NCBI RefSeq assembly: GCF_029784135.1
Contig: NC_073745.1
Span: 107,332,365 to 107,396,364, forward strand
Reading direction: 5' to 3'
DNA length: 64,000 bases
From: Toxorhynchites rutilus septentrionalis
Taxonomy: Eukaryota; Arthropoda; Insecta; Diptera; Culicidae
Made by a program: the position numbers and the translations under genes. Positions 44,095 through 55,948 of this stretch are shown here, one piece after another. Within the stretch, counting starts at the first letter, position 1; the number at the start of each line of letters is the position of its first letter. Below the pieces are notes generated by a model. That model ran no database searches, was not told the DNA's origin, and saw only the letters and a list, made by a program, of their open reading frames with translations.

Positions 44095-44834
44095 TTGTTG
44101 GCAAGCGGAAAACCCGGAGAAGGTATGGTCCGATTTTAGCCTTCTTTATTTTGTTGTATTCGTCTCTTCCCGTAGATCAATATAGTGGAGAGAAAAATTG
44201 GAAAATTTTCGGAAAATCCTGAAGGAAGGTCGGAAAATTCGGAAATTGAATTCCCACATGTTCGAAAATTACATCATAATAAGCATTGTTAGTCCATTCG
44301 ATGTTTGCGCTATCGAAATTGATCTTTGTTCGTAAGTGGAAATGGATTTTCAGGCGAAATAACGCATTTCCATATCTTATATCTATAAATAAAAATGGAA
44401 AGCCAAATGTGTTGGTAAGCGCAAAACCCGAGGAAGGAAGGGTTCAATTTGAGTCATCTATACTTTGTTGTATTCGTCTCTTCCCGTAGATCAATATAGC
44501 GGAGAGAAAATTCAGAAAATTCGGAAAATTGAATTCCCATATGCTCTATAATTAGCTAAACGTTGTTAGTCCATTCGATGTTGGCGCTAACGAAATTGAT
44601 TTTTGATTTTCAGATGGAATAACGCATTCCTATATCTTCTATCTATATAAACAAAAATTGAAGGTCAAATGTGTTGGTGTGCCTTAAACCCGAGGAAGGA
44701 ATGGTCGGATTTTAGCTGTCTTTATTTTGTAATATTCTCTGTATCAAACATGTATTCCATGCAACGGAGAAACATGTTATTTCCAAATGCTTGAAGAATC
44801 TTGAACGAGAATTGTCTGAAAATAATTTTATTTA

Positions 44835-46065
44835 AAAGGGTGTGTCACATCAAATTGCATCACGGAAAAAACGCTGTAGAAATTTGCCCAGTAGACCGAT
44901 CCTTTTGAAAATATTAGACAGTAAAATAAAAACTATTAAACAACTTTTAGCATTTTCTTTTTATTCATACTTCGAGCCCAAGCCCGTATGCCCGCACCTT
45001 CCCCTTTACCCCGTCCATAAGGTTCTGTACAACGTCAGGTTGTAGTTTTTTTTTAACAGAAATCCATTTTCTCTTGAAGTCCGCCTCCGATTTGACAACT
45101 TTTGGGTTCTTCCGGAGGGCCTGCTTCATAATCGCCCAATATTTCTCTATTGAGCGAAGCTCCGGCGCGTTGGGCGGGTTCATTTCCTTTGGCACGAAGG
45201 TGACCCCGTTGGCTTCGTACCACTCCAACACGTCCTTTGAATAGTGGCACGAAGCGAGATCCGGCCAGAAGATGGTCGGGCCCTCGTGCTGCTTCAATAG
45301 TGGTAGTAAGCGCGTCTGTAGGCACTCCTTAAGGTAAACCTGCCCGTTTACCGTGCCGGTCATCACGAAGGGGGCGCTCCGCTTTCCGCAAGAGCAGATC
45401 GCTTGCCACACCATGTACTTTTTGGCAAACTTGGATAGTTTCTGCTTGCGAATCTCCTCCGCAACGCTGAATTTGTCCTCTGCGGAGAAGAACAACAGGC
45501 CCGGCAGCTGACGAAAGTCCGCTTTGACGTAGATTTCGTCGTCCATTACTAGGCAATGCGGCTTCGTCAGCATTTCGGTGTACAGCTTCCGGGCTCGCGT
45601 CTTCCCCACCATGTTTTGCCTTTCGTCGCGGTTAGGAGCCTTCTGAACCTTGTATGTACGCCGAACCGAACTTCTCGGATCACGTCTAAACTGCTTAACT
45701 ACGCGCTTGTGATCTTTTTCACTGACGGAGCATCCATTTTTGCCATTCTTCACCTTCCGGTCGATGGTTAGGCTCTCGAAGTATCGTTTTAGTACTCTGC
45801 TGACCGTGGATTGGAGATTCCCAGCATCTTACCGATGTCCCGATGTGATAACTCCGGATTCTCGAAATGAGTGCACAGGATTAATTCACGACGCTCTTTT
45901 TCGTTCGACGACATTTTTCCAAATTTACCAAAAAATGACAGTGAAGCATGGCCAACGTGATCTATACACTCTTACCTGATTATAAGCGAAAGCTGAAGAT
46001 ATAATTCCTAAAAATTAAATTTCTACAGCGTTTTTTCCGTGATGAAATTTGATGTCACACCCTTT
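44835..46065 (-). mobile_element. DD37E Tc1/mariner element (ITmD37E type), copy 1
   Basis: Terminal repeats AAAGGGTGTGTCACATCAAA...CACGGAAAAAACGCTGTAGA and their inverse at the right end, bordered by TA. 1231 bp. Closely related to the 59015-60321 copy but 66 bp shorter in the transposase. Inserted in Helitron-like copy B. Confidence 0.88.
44965..45914 (-). pseudogene. DD37E transposase with internal deletion and frameshift
   Basis: The minus-strand frame from 45753 to 44965 has all three catalytic motifs: MDDEIYVKADF, FWPDLASCHYS and RSIEKYWAIM, with 37 residues between the second Asp and the Glu. Relative to the 59 kb copy it lacks 22 residues of the second helix-turn-helix (after SSVR), and one C is missing near 45813 (TTGGAGATTCCC versus TTGGACGATTCCC), which shifts the N-terminal 30-40 residues out of frame. 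The start of the ancestral protein is at 45914 (MSSNEKERRE). The C-terminus (KVRAYGLGLEV) is intact. Confidence 0.85.
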
Positions 46066-46261
46066 ATAAGGACGAATTTTTGTAGAAGTACCAGACAATT
46101 TATAGTAAAAGGAAATTGTAAAGGGTCAAAGGGTAATAAATCAATGAAGAGTTCAGTGATTGGGCTCGCTAACGTTCACTTAGTAAGAAAACGTGGATGT
46201 TTGAAAGTATTCGAATCAAAAAATCTATTTTGGGTGGGACGAAGTTCATCGGATCAGCTAG

Positions 46262-47333
46262 TTCCTTAATATTTTTCTGCGTTAATCGTATTGTTTTCTC
46301 ATATTCACGTTGCCTTAACTAGCCTTAACCCTTCTCTTCGTTGGCCATGGCATTTTGATTGAATGTAATACTTTTCCGTTCACTATTTTTAAAAACACAG
46401 GCAGCCGTGGCAGTGCTCCGAGCTCTGCAATACAGTTTTCTTAACCAATGTTAAAGTTGCTAAAACTTACATTATAGACCCAGTGCCAAAAAAAATAACG
46501 ATGCTTTCACCAATACAAACAAAACCATTGCGGAAAATTGAGAAATGAAAATTTAACTTTTAGAGCACTAGCTCGAGTTTTCGGACGTTTTTCACTATAC
46601 AGATGACAGATGAAAATTTATTATCTTGTGAGTAATCGATTAGAGTTTGGTTGATATTACCTGTGTGTGCGAAGTGTGCAAAACGGATAATTTTCTTCAC
46701 ATTGTTTCGCAAATTTATTGATTTTCGTGCGAGGGGTGAGGAGGGAGATGAAAGAAATGAGAGCCATTGTGTCAGCCATTTGTGGCTTCCTTCCACCTTC
46801 ACCTTAAATGGATTTTCTACTGAGTTGGTTAGCAAATAATTGTGTTAGTCTATTAAATCCGGAGAAAAATCGATATTTTATTTCATCCCGATATTGTTGC
46901 CCACTACACCTACAAACACCAAGATAGAAAAATGTACGTAAAATATTCTAATACCTGAAAGTTGTAGCTTCAAAATTATATGCATCCCATCGATATGCGT
47001 TGATTTTTCACGAAATTACAGTATGTCAAAAATCACTTAAAATTTCCAACTTCGCACTCTGTTCCTCTAATTTTTTTTGTCTAGTGTATGCAGTGAGTTA
47101 TGATCGCATGATGTCGCATATTCGATTTTGTTTGCAATTTCAAATACGGAATGTAGGAAAAAATAATCATTCTCCACGTTGTTTTCATACAGTCTGATGA
47201 AAATTGCTTGTATATGTTTGCATCACAAGCACACATTGTTGTTGTGTATCTGTTGTCCAAGATTTGTTTTTTATGGGTATCATAGTGTTTTGTTTTGTTG
47301 ATTAGAGATGTGGAATAATGGTGGAGGTGGAAC
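46262..47333. other. No recognisable gene
   Basis: AT-rich spacer between Helitron-like copies B and C. Confidence 0.3.
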
Positions 47334-47841
47334 AAATTTATAAAAATAAAAATGGATCGCCAAATGTGATGCTAAGCGCTAAACCCGAAGAAGAAATCTT
47401 CCGATTTAAGCAGTCTTTATTTTGTTGTATTCATCTCTGCCCATAGATCGATGTTATGGAGAGAAGAATCGGATTTTTTTAGAATACTGTGAAGAAAAAT
47501 GGGAATAAATCATTCTCTTATGTTCGGAAGTAACATCGTAGAAGGCGTTGTTGGTCCAAATGAAACTTTGGTTGATGGAATTGATCTTCATGTTACGTGG
47601 ATGTGAAGCGATAATGGTGATGGTTTGTCAGGTGGACTAACGCACATTTAAAATGAAAAAAATATGAATGAAAATTTACTTTTTCGTATCAAATATGTAT
47701 TCCATATAATGAAGAAACATGTTTTTTGCTAAAAATAAAAAAATCTTGAACGAGAATTGTGTCTGATACTAATTTTTTTTTAATTTCGTGTTCATATCAA
47801 AAATAGATTTTAGGCGGGCTGAAGTTCGCTGGGTAAGCTAG
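47334..47841 (+). mobile_element. Helitron-like element (copy C), short
   Basis: Starts TTTATAAAAATAAAAATGGA-TCGCCAAATGTG and ends TTTTAGGCGGGCTGAAGTTC, GCTGGGTAAGCTAG, followed by T. It holds the common blocks GTCTTTATTTTGTTGTATTC and GTATCAAATATGTATTCCAT in the usual order. 508 bp, no ORF. Confidence 0.6.
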
Positions 47842-47969
47842 TATTTACTATATGAGCACACTTAGTACAGTGCTTTCACTGACATAATAAAACAAATAAC
47901 AACATATGACCAGCTTGTGAATTGTTCTAACGAGGGCAGTAAGAAATTATGAAATAACCACCTTCAACT

Positions 47970-48105
47970 GCTTCTACAAAACTACGTAAACGAATTGCCA
48001 TTTGAAGGACTACCACAACATTTTACTAAAGAGTTTATATTAAAATTTCTATGCATTACAAAATAAAATCGGAATTGATAAACGAGTGAATGATTCCGTA
48101 GTCAT
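47970..48105 (-). repeat. R1-like fragment, inverted
   Basis: TTCTACAAAACTACG, ACTAAAGAGTTTATATTAAA, ATTTCTATGCATT, GGAATTGATAAAC follow the order of 30010-30125. Confidence 0.4.
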
Positions 48106-50110
48106 ACATCAACAATGCGATCTTATCACAATCCATCATAATTTTTATGTCACATGTTCAATTTGAGTTTTTAATTTTACATTATTATCTTCCTGGCAAG
48201 CAGGAAGCAGACCTACGATGCAATCTTGAACAAAAATTAACGAACGATTTATGAGTCTCAGTTCTGGGAGTGGCTTGATTCAATGTAAAATGCAATCGTG
48301 CAAATGAGAGCTTAGTTTTTTTACATCGATGAAACTTACATTTTATGAGCGTTTATATTGCTCCAGATAAACATTTCAAAGAGTTGATCGAAGTTCATCG
48401 CACTCTCAACTATTTGCAGCAACTTCGCATAAAGGTTCGTTACGAGGTGCCGGTAGTTCGTGGAATATGAAACAGCACAAAAAAAACAGAAACCGGGTAG
48501 CGTTCAACGGCATCCGGACATGACATGAATCCAGCCGAGTTCAATGACTGCTCCGTCACCCCTTACGCAACTTTCTCCACGGCCCGAATTGATTTGCGGG
48601 TGGGGGCTCAAAATTGGCATTGGCAAAAATTTGACAAAACATCGTTCGGCCCTGTTGAATTAGCACTAAAGATAGAAACCACCGAAATGCCGGAGATAGA
48701 TTGGAAGCAGGGAAAAATATGCGAAAGCGAAAGTCAACTTGTGATGTTTTGTACCTCTTTCCGTCAGGTCAACGCATGAAGAGAGACTGACGTAACCCGC
48801 TTGAAGTTTGGCAGCGTTGTTCAAGCGCCAAAAAGAAATGCGAAGTAAAGGTTCAAATAAATTGCGAATATAGTGGATTCGAAGCAAGTGACGAACGGAA
48901 TAAATATGTCAATTAATGATCTTGCTAGTGGGACCACTTATTTCAATTTTCCAATCCTTATCGTCACAATTTACCATGTGATATCTAACGTATTCATGAA
49001 TAGCGCGTGCATTTGAACGCTATCGACAGGTTTCCAGTGCACCATTGCTTAAGAGTTAATCGACAAATTTTACACCCAATGCGCTTTGCACTAGGCAATG
49101 ACTATCCTCCGCAATTCCGCTACTGCTGCCTGAGTGGTCAGGTTCCGATAACTATAAGCCGCGGAAGCATTCAGAGTGACCACGCAGTATAATGGGCTCA
49201 GTCCAAGCTTGTTATCATTCATAATAAAGTTGTATAAACGCGTGCGCGCGACAAACGTCATCCCGGTGGACAGAAATGGACTGCTAAACGACTGCGCCAC
49301 GATTCGGTGACTCGCGAAAGCGGATGTGAAAAATTAAACCTCGATTATCGAATGTGGGGTGAAAGGAAAGAAATCAGCATATTGAAGCGCCCATGTCTGG
49401 ATCGGACGAATCCCGGTGCAAGGTGCAAGGATGTGATGTTTGAGGGAACGAGAAGATTTGCTACTTTAGCATGCGTGAGGTCCGACTTCATTCATCAGGC
49501 TAAAGATGAGAAACGGAGATTAGTGTGTTACCAACTCCGGCGGAGGTTCCCCTCGGCCGAATGTGGGCTATAATTTTGCTTCGTGTTCGATTCTGACACT
49601 CTGCTCACAATCGACCGAGTTACGTCCGGGCTATCAGCTGTGCGTCTGCTGTATTATCATGTTCCATTCGGTGAAGTTAATCCGGCTATTTTCAGCATCC
49701 CTCTGGAGAAGTGTGATTCCGTCGTCGCTTAGAAGGCCGGCCGGTAGTGCGGCCACTTTCATCCACACTCGTATGTCTTGCGTTAATAGTGAAGATTGGT
49801 ATTCAGTCGATTGATTTATCTAGCAGTGAAAACCATGTAGCGCTATGACTGTTTAAAGAATGTGATATCAGTTTCCAATGAAAGTCTCATTACACCTCAA
49901 TTAAAGTGGACTAATTTTTTTTCATTTCATTTTTTCAAATATACAGTCAACATAAGAAGAATATGAATTTTGTGGTACGATTATGACCAAGGTAATCGGA
50001 TGTCTAACTTACTTATATTGTTATAGGTCCTGTTTTGGGATCCCGGTTCTTATTATTGGTATAAAATTGGGATCTATATTTTTATTAACTACACGGATAG
50101 AAGAATCATT
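48106..50110. other. Non-repetitive-looking block, relatively GC-rich at 48480-49830
   Basis: The 1.3 kb at 48480-49830 has clearly higher GC than its surroundings and no repeat shared with the rest of the window. Frames of 60-90 codons occur (48525-48779, 49307-49573, 49563-49814) but none resembles a known family. It may be host single-copy sequence, for example regulatory DNA or an untranslated exon. Confidence 0.3.
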
Positions 50111-50298
50111 TTCTAAGTCAGGGGTTCTCAAACTATTTTGGGCAATAGACCCCTTTTCCAGAATTAAGTGATACCTCAGACCCCTATAGCCAAATTTTTA
50201 AAACGAAAATCTATTTCTAGTTTTTGTGTTATTCACACATAATTCTTACTAATTTAAAGACTGCGGTTGGTTAACCTGTTATAAGGCCGTAGCAACTA

Positions 50299-51483
50299 AA
50301 GGGCGAAATTATTGCGACACATTCAACAGGGCATAACTTTTTTACCATTGGGTAAAATCAACAAAATTTTGCACACTTTCTCATTGATGTGTATTGTCTA
50401 CATGCTGTCAAACTCGAAGTCGTGTTTTTCGATTCAACGAAAATGGAGGTGAACCAACGCAAGTCTCCAGAGTGTTGAAGCGGTTCCAGGAGCGGTTGAC
50501 GTTGGACCACGGCAAAGGAGCTGGAAGAAAACCGGGACCGCAGAACAAAAAGACGGAGTGAAAGGTGAAGCGGATGATTAAAGCAAATCCCAACGTCTCA
50601 AACCGTGATTTGGCTAAAAAGATCGGCATGTCGCAGAGCTACGTCCAGAATGCAAAGAAGAGAGCTGGACTACATACATACAAGGTACAGAACTTCCCAA
50701 ACCGCGATGAGCGGCAACAATCGACTGCTAAAACTCGGGCACTGAAGCTCTACGAGAAGATGCTGCTGTGTGATGGACGACGAAACATATATAAAAGCCG
50801 ATTTTAAGCAAATTCCGGGGTTGGAGTTTTTCACCGGCAAGAGCAAGTTCGATGTGGACGACAAATTTAAGAAGAAGAAAATGTCGAAGTTCGCCTCCAA
50901 ATATCTCGTTTGGCAGGCCATCTGCTCTTGCGGACTGAGGAGTGAGCCTTTCGTGACAAAGGACACAGTAAATGGCGAGATCTACAAATCTGAGTGCCTC
51001 GAGAAGCGCCTTTTGCCGTTCTTGCAGCAGCACGACGAATCTCCACTATTTTGGCCAGATTTGGCATCATGCCATTATTCTAAAAGCGTCCTGGAGTGGT
51101 ATGAGGCCAATTCTGTCCATTTTGTTCCAAAGGACATGAACCCGCCAAACTGTCCGGAGCTGCGCCCGGTGGAGCAGTACTGGGCAATAATGAAGCGGGA
51201 ACTTTAGAAGAGCAAGAAGACAGTCAAAGACGAGAAGGACATGTTAAGAAAATGGAAAAAAACTGAGAAACTGGTACCGGATGACACTGTAAAGACTTTG
51301 ATGGAGGGCATCAAGCGAAAATGCGTTCAATTTTACACTCAAGGCTCCATCGATTAACTTTTTCTTTTGATTTTTGAAGTAAATATATGTATAAAACTAC
51401 CCTAAAATGTTGGTTTGATACTAAACATTATAAGAAAATTGGCATGACATTTTCGGTGTCGCAATAATTTCGTGTTCGCCCTT
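50299..51483 (+). mobile_element. DD37E Tc1/mariner element, second subfamily
   Basis: TA on both sides. Ends AAGGGCGAAATTATTGCGAC and (inverted) AAGGGCGAACACGAAATTAT. 1185 bp. The terminal repeats differ from those of the 45/59 kb copies, so it is another subfamily. Confidence 0.8.
50450..51357 (+). pseudogene. DD37E transposase, second subfamily, broken
   Basis: Catalytic part 50770-51207: MDDETYIKADF, FWPDLASCHYS and RPVEQYWAIM, with 37 residues between the second Asp and the Glu. An in-frame TAG at 51206-51208 is followed by the expected C-terminus (KTVKDEKDMLRKW, TLMEGIKRK). The N-terminal part (VSRVLKRFQERLTL) has lost about one helix-turn-helix, has a stop before KVKRMIKANP, and a frameshift at 50760 (EKMLLCDG) before the first Asp motif. 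Confidence 0.8.
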
Positions 51484-51984
51484 TATATTGCCACCCACAG
51501 CCGTGGAACATTATTTCAATATTTTGTTTAACCAAAGACTTCTAAAAATTTCTGGCAATACTACAATTTTTTAGGGCTGTTAAAAATGTACGATATTAAT
51601 TTGGAAGTCATTTTTAATGTGAAAAAAAACCCGTGATTTCAGAGTGCCGGCCAAAAAAATCTGTTTAAATTCGTCGAACATGCAACAATTTGATAAATTT
51701 TTAACTGCAAACGTTCTATTTAGGATCTAATGTGTAAGTTCATGCAGTTTCTTCTATAAAAAAAATGGAGTATTCAATGAAAAACTCAAATTTTATATTT
51801 TTCTTCGTAAGTCTATATAAAAAATTCTCTACAATACATATTGTTTTAATTTTTGTATAACCGAAGGCACAATAAAATTGGCTTACAAGGTAGCGGCAAG
51901 CAGTGTTTTTGGGTTTAACGTGCAGTGGCAACTATATTGCCACTAATTTTTTCAACTGTTTCAATAGTTTATTTTTTAGATAAT

Positions 51985-52065
51985 GTGTCCTCATGTAAGG
52001 GTTATGTTCTTTGAAGTTTGAGTCGATTACTTGCCTAGTTTCCGCGGCCTTATAAAGGGTTAAAC
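51985..52065 (-). repeat. Fragment shared with the transposase relic at 34502-34575
   Basis: ATGTGTCCTCATGTAAGGGT..., TTTCCGCGGCCTTATAAAGG corresponds to ATGTGTCCTCATGTAAGGAT..., TTTCCACAGCCTTATAAAGG. The hAT-type element at 52066 begins exactly at its end. Confidence 0.55.
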
Positions 52066-53084
52066 TAGGGTAGCCAGGTGTATTGAACAGAAATCTAGAT
52101 GTTGGAAAATCGAAAGTCTGGATTTGTCTGGATTTTCGACGACATTTTTTATATTTAATTGCAAATTTTACTGAACATTTTCACGAGAACGACGTTTGAT
52201 GTTTGCGGAAGCGGACACGATTTGCTGACGAGCAATGACAATGAAGCTTCTTTCTCAAGGCGGTTGGATTCACAAGTCCCTTCTCAGGACTAGAACTGCA
52301 AACATTTTTACGTCTGATGTGTAGAACACGGGTTAAAAGTTATTTCTTCCTCTAATACATCGACACATTTTACTTAAACTTGATGGTTGCAGACATGTGC
52401 ACCAAACCACCAAACCAATCGTTCGCGAACAGTATACCATCTTCCAATGGCTTGTTCCGACTGCTAAGGGTGCACATACACTGTTTGACCGAGGCCAAAT
52501 ATTTGACTCTTTTTGACACAAAAATTTCGATCAACGTGTACTGATCAAATATATTCGACAAAAAACAAGACAAACAAGTATTCAGTTATTGGATGACTAA
52601 AATATTTTTTGGTCTGTTCTTCGAACCTGTCGATACTTGGTTAGGTTACTTAAAATATTTCAGTCGAATTTTTCCATGTTCGATGTTTGACATTGTTAGC
52701 TACTGTTGATAATTGATTCGTGATCACCGCATTCGCTTTTGTGCTTCTAAATCGCAGCATGCTCCAATAAAACATTTAATCATCAAAGACACTTTATGTC
52801 TTTAATACAAACTTCTACAGCATGCTAATCGGTGCTCTAAAAAAGCCAGCTCAGTTTGGCCTCTGAATCCCTTCTATGAAATCAGTGATGCCATTTTGAA
52901 TAACTGTTTCACTAGCACAAACTAGCTTTCCAAATCAACTCAATAGAGTCAAATTTTTTTTTTAATCTGGAAAAATCTGAGCAAAGTACGGAAAGTCTGG
53001 ACTAGACAAAGGACGGCCTGAATATCTGGTCGCTTTACCAAAGTCTGGAAGATTCCAAACAAATATGGAAGTCTGGCAACCGTG
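52066..53084. mobile_element. Non-autonomous hAT-type element, TSD GGTTAAAC/GGTTAAGC
   Basis: TSD 52058-52065 and 53085-53092, 7 of 8. Left end TAGGGTAGCCAGG; right end inverted CACGGTTGCCAGA. GAAAATC and GTCTGGA-type motifs repeat in both subterminal zones. No coding frame. Confidence 0.65.
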
Positions 53085-53168
53085 GGTTAAGCGGGTAAAC
53101 ATGACATCATTTTCTAATTAAAATTCAACAAAATAAATAGATGTAAATTTATATAAATATTAATTTAA

Positions 53169-53411
53169 CCCTCTACCGCCCAAGTTTTTTATTTATCTAA
53201 AAAAGCCTACTCCACTTTTATCTCGAATTTCCGACATTCAACATAAAATACTCCTAGCAGAAAGCTGCCAGCATAAAAACAATGTGTATGTGTGATAGAT
53301 GAAAATATTCAAAAGACGTTCTAGTGGAAGTGAACATTGGAAGTGATGTCTGAATAATTTGAAAAGAGAATCCGCGAAGCCCGTCTGAAATCGGGCTTGG
53401 GCTGTAGAGGG
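53169..53411. mobile_element. piggyBac-type MITE, 243 bp, TTAA duplication
   Basis: TTAA (53165-53168) then CCCTCTACCGCCCAAGTTTT; right end AAATCGGGCTTGGGCTGTAG-AGGG then TTAA (53412-53415). Terminal repeats of 16 bp with one mismatch. Confidence 0.8.
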
Positions 53412-53905
53412 TTAATGGTGCTCATATTGCTCAATTGCTCACTAGGCAATTAATTTTTGAAAAATAAAAAATAAATATCGTACGTTTATTTTTTTCTTCA
53501 AATTAGTGTTATGAGATGAACTTGGTGATTTTCTTTCTATTTCTACTAATGTGATATCTTGATTAAATTAGCAAATTAGTGTATTCAAGTTCCAACAAAT
53601 TACAGAACGCAAATGCCAAATGAACTGAATTTATCATCTTCTAAGAACCTATGCGTGCTCATCTATTTGTTGAGTTTTTGAAAAGTACAACAATAATACT
53701 TTCTACTAGAAAACAATTTGGATCACGTAACACACCTTATACTTGAAAGTTTCAAACAAGAACTTATTAACTTGTTGAATAATGGGAGTCAATTTTTAGA
53801 CCTCGTCAACCCCCAAAATCAATTTTCGTTCATGTTGACCCCTGTTAAACCTATATCGACCCCAAGGGGTCGATATCGACCACTTTGAAAGCCCCTGTTC
53901 TAAGT

Positions 53906-54884
53906 CAACGACACAAAAATATTCAAAATTGGTCCTCAACCAACCGAGTTATGGCCATTTTCCTTAAATGAGTACTGTTGGAGGGCTTATATTGCGGTAT
54001 ATTTTATCGATCATAGATACTGATTCTGTATTCCGGATTCGAATTCTCGGTACATATTTCAGATGACGGATGAGGCAATGTTACATGTGGGTGACGATAT
54101 ACACATCCTCAGCACAAATAACCCTTCAGTAGCATTATTTCACGTAACACTCGCAGATTAGTATTAGCGAACTGCATGTCGCGAGTCTATGAATGAACAT
54201 GAAGCATAAACCGAACCCCAAAATTGTCCGTTGAAGTGAACGCATATCAAACATAGAGGCATCGACACCCAATCTTACAAATACACACAAGTACACCGAA
54301 ACAGTTAGAATATCATAATCTACAGTAACTACGAGACAGTTTGAAAATTTTAAAGTTCTCTTTTAAGCCTGTTCGCTTGCAGAATCGTGACCATTCCGTG
54401 CGAAAGTGTAGTCTAAGTTGATAGTTAATTTCACATATCTGTTCTGCTTTGCTTTCGCAAGGCAATGCAGGCTCACTACTGTACAGTTTTATTTGCGCAA
54501 ATCCTGAGAATGCTTTTGACGTAGGATTACGTCTTTCGGGAATATATGAGGTGTATAAATTGAAAAACGAAACTCGATCGCATCATGAAAAATATCCAAT
54601 TTCAATCGCTCAGTCATTTAATGATGGATTGGTGAGATTTTTGAGTCAATCGATTTTTGCACTAGTCGTTTCTCAAATGTTTTTTCAATTTATCCCAGGA
54701 TTGTATAATATTAAAAGATTGTGAATTTGAAATTTCTTTTAATGAGAATATTTTCTACATGTTATTCTATAATATTTAAATTACCATATGACAACTAATA
54801 CTGATTAAATGAGCAAAAGAGAAACAAAAGTGGATAATCAAACATGATTCCGCGTGGGGATGTAAATTTTACTTGAATAAGCAG
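53906..54884. other. No recognisable gene; palindrome copy at 54520
   Basis: TTTTGACGTAGGATTACGTC at 54515-54534 belongs to the palindrome group seen at 4965 and elsewhere. Otherwise nothing recognised. Confidence 0.35.
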
Positions 54885-55155
54885 CGATGTATAACTTTGT
54901 GTGTTTCCGCAGTTGAACAGCGGGACTGTTGATATGAGGCTTCTATTGTTACGTTATTAATAAAACCAATTACCAATGCAGCAGACCGTATGTAAAAATA
55001 GAGGCTCGGATCACCATTTCATGATGATTGTTGCGTGAACGTAGACAAGAACAACACACAAAGATAGTCAATTGAGGGCCCTGAGGTATGAGCTCATGGT
55101 CGTTCGCTTAGTAGCGGAAACGCAACCAATCAGGCTACAAAGACCCCCCAGTTTA
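54885..55155 (-). mobile_element. tRNA-derived SINE-like element
   Basis: The minus strand begins GGTCTTTGTAGCCTGATTGG, TTGCGTTTCCGCTACTAAGC, a tRNA-like head with A-box-like TAGCCTGATTGG. Then CCCTCAATTGACTATCTTTG and CACGCAACAATCATCA match the plus-strand copy at 28795. Confidence 0.55.
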
Positions 55156-55664
55156 GACCTTGGTTGAATAAAATTATTCCTCTCATGAGCGATACACTTC
55201 TACGCTTCGTATATCACAAACCTTTCAATATTCCCCCCACTATATGTCCATATTACCCACATCGAAAAAAATGTTTATGTTTTCGGTCTGTTTTAATTTC
55301 AGTTAAAAACATTGAATAACACTTTTTTGTAAAACATTTGACCGATTATTTCGAAAACCAGTATATTGAATTGTAAGAAACTTCATTCAAGTTTTGTGAA
55401 ACATGAGTTTCCAAAGATACAATAAAAGTTCTTCTTAACATGTCAGTCTTACCCCCACTTCCCCTAAGTTTACTCTCGAATTGAATGCTATTTGTTACAT
55501 TGTAAAGGATGTGCGAGTGAAATCGACTTTTTTATTTCTTACATTGTTCATTTTTTTTACTATTTCTACTACACTCTGTCCAACTTCTATAAGACCAAAT
55601 GCTGATCTTGCTGCTTTGTGTCATTGTAAACAAATAATGTTTCAATTTATATTTTAATGTGTAG
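55156..55664. other. No gene; possible Tc3-like terminus near 55568
   Basis: ACTCTGTCCAACTTCTATAA-GACCA resembles AGTGTCAAGTTTCTATAAGA-CCAG at 56628-56651, the start of a Tc3-like relic. Confidence 0.35.
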
Positions 55665-55948
55665 GTTAGGGTGCCAATGAATGTATGGGAAAAAATCGAC
55701 CCTAAAATTTCAAAAAGTTACCCTATACAAAATGTTCACCACCTCGAAAAAACACCCTATGCCAATTTTCAGCTCAATCGGACTTAAGGGAGAGTGGGGC
55801 AAAGCGGTCAAAGTTTGAGTTTTTTGAAAATCGGAAAATCAGGAAATCGGAGTTTTGGAAAAAAATATTTTGATGCCAAACGTCTTAAAATGGCATGAAA
55901 TGTCGAGATCTAGTGTCATCTCGAAAAATTTTGTTGTTGTCAAAAATC

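Larger units (their letters stand above)
44095..46261 (+). mobile_element. Helitron-like element (copy B), interrupted by a DD37E element
   Basis: Three partly repeated 5' modules (GTGTTGGTAAGCGCAAAACC, TTTATTTTGTTGTATTCGTC, CCATTCGATGTT) are at about 44095, 44390 and 44640. The shared 3' region starts at 44725, is split at 44834/46066 by a TA-flanked DD37E element, and continues GGACGAATTTTTGTAGAAGT to CAGCTAG at 46261, followed by T. Confidence 0.6.
50119..53897. mobile_element. hAT-type element, TSD TTCTAAGT, carrying three nested insertions
   Basis: TSD TTCTAAGT at 50111-50118 and 53898-53905, perfect. Ends CAGGGGTTCTCAAACT and (inverted) CAGGGGCTTTCAAAGT. Inside are a DD37E element (50299-51483), a second hAT-type element (52066-53084) and a TTAA-flanked MITE (53169-53411). 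Without these about 1.3 kb remain, with no readable transposase. The right end has ATCGACCCC-AA-GGGGTCGAT. Confidence 0.85.
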
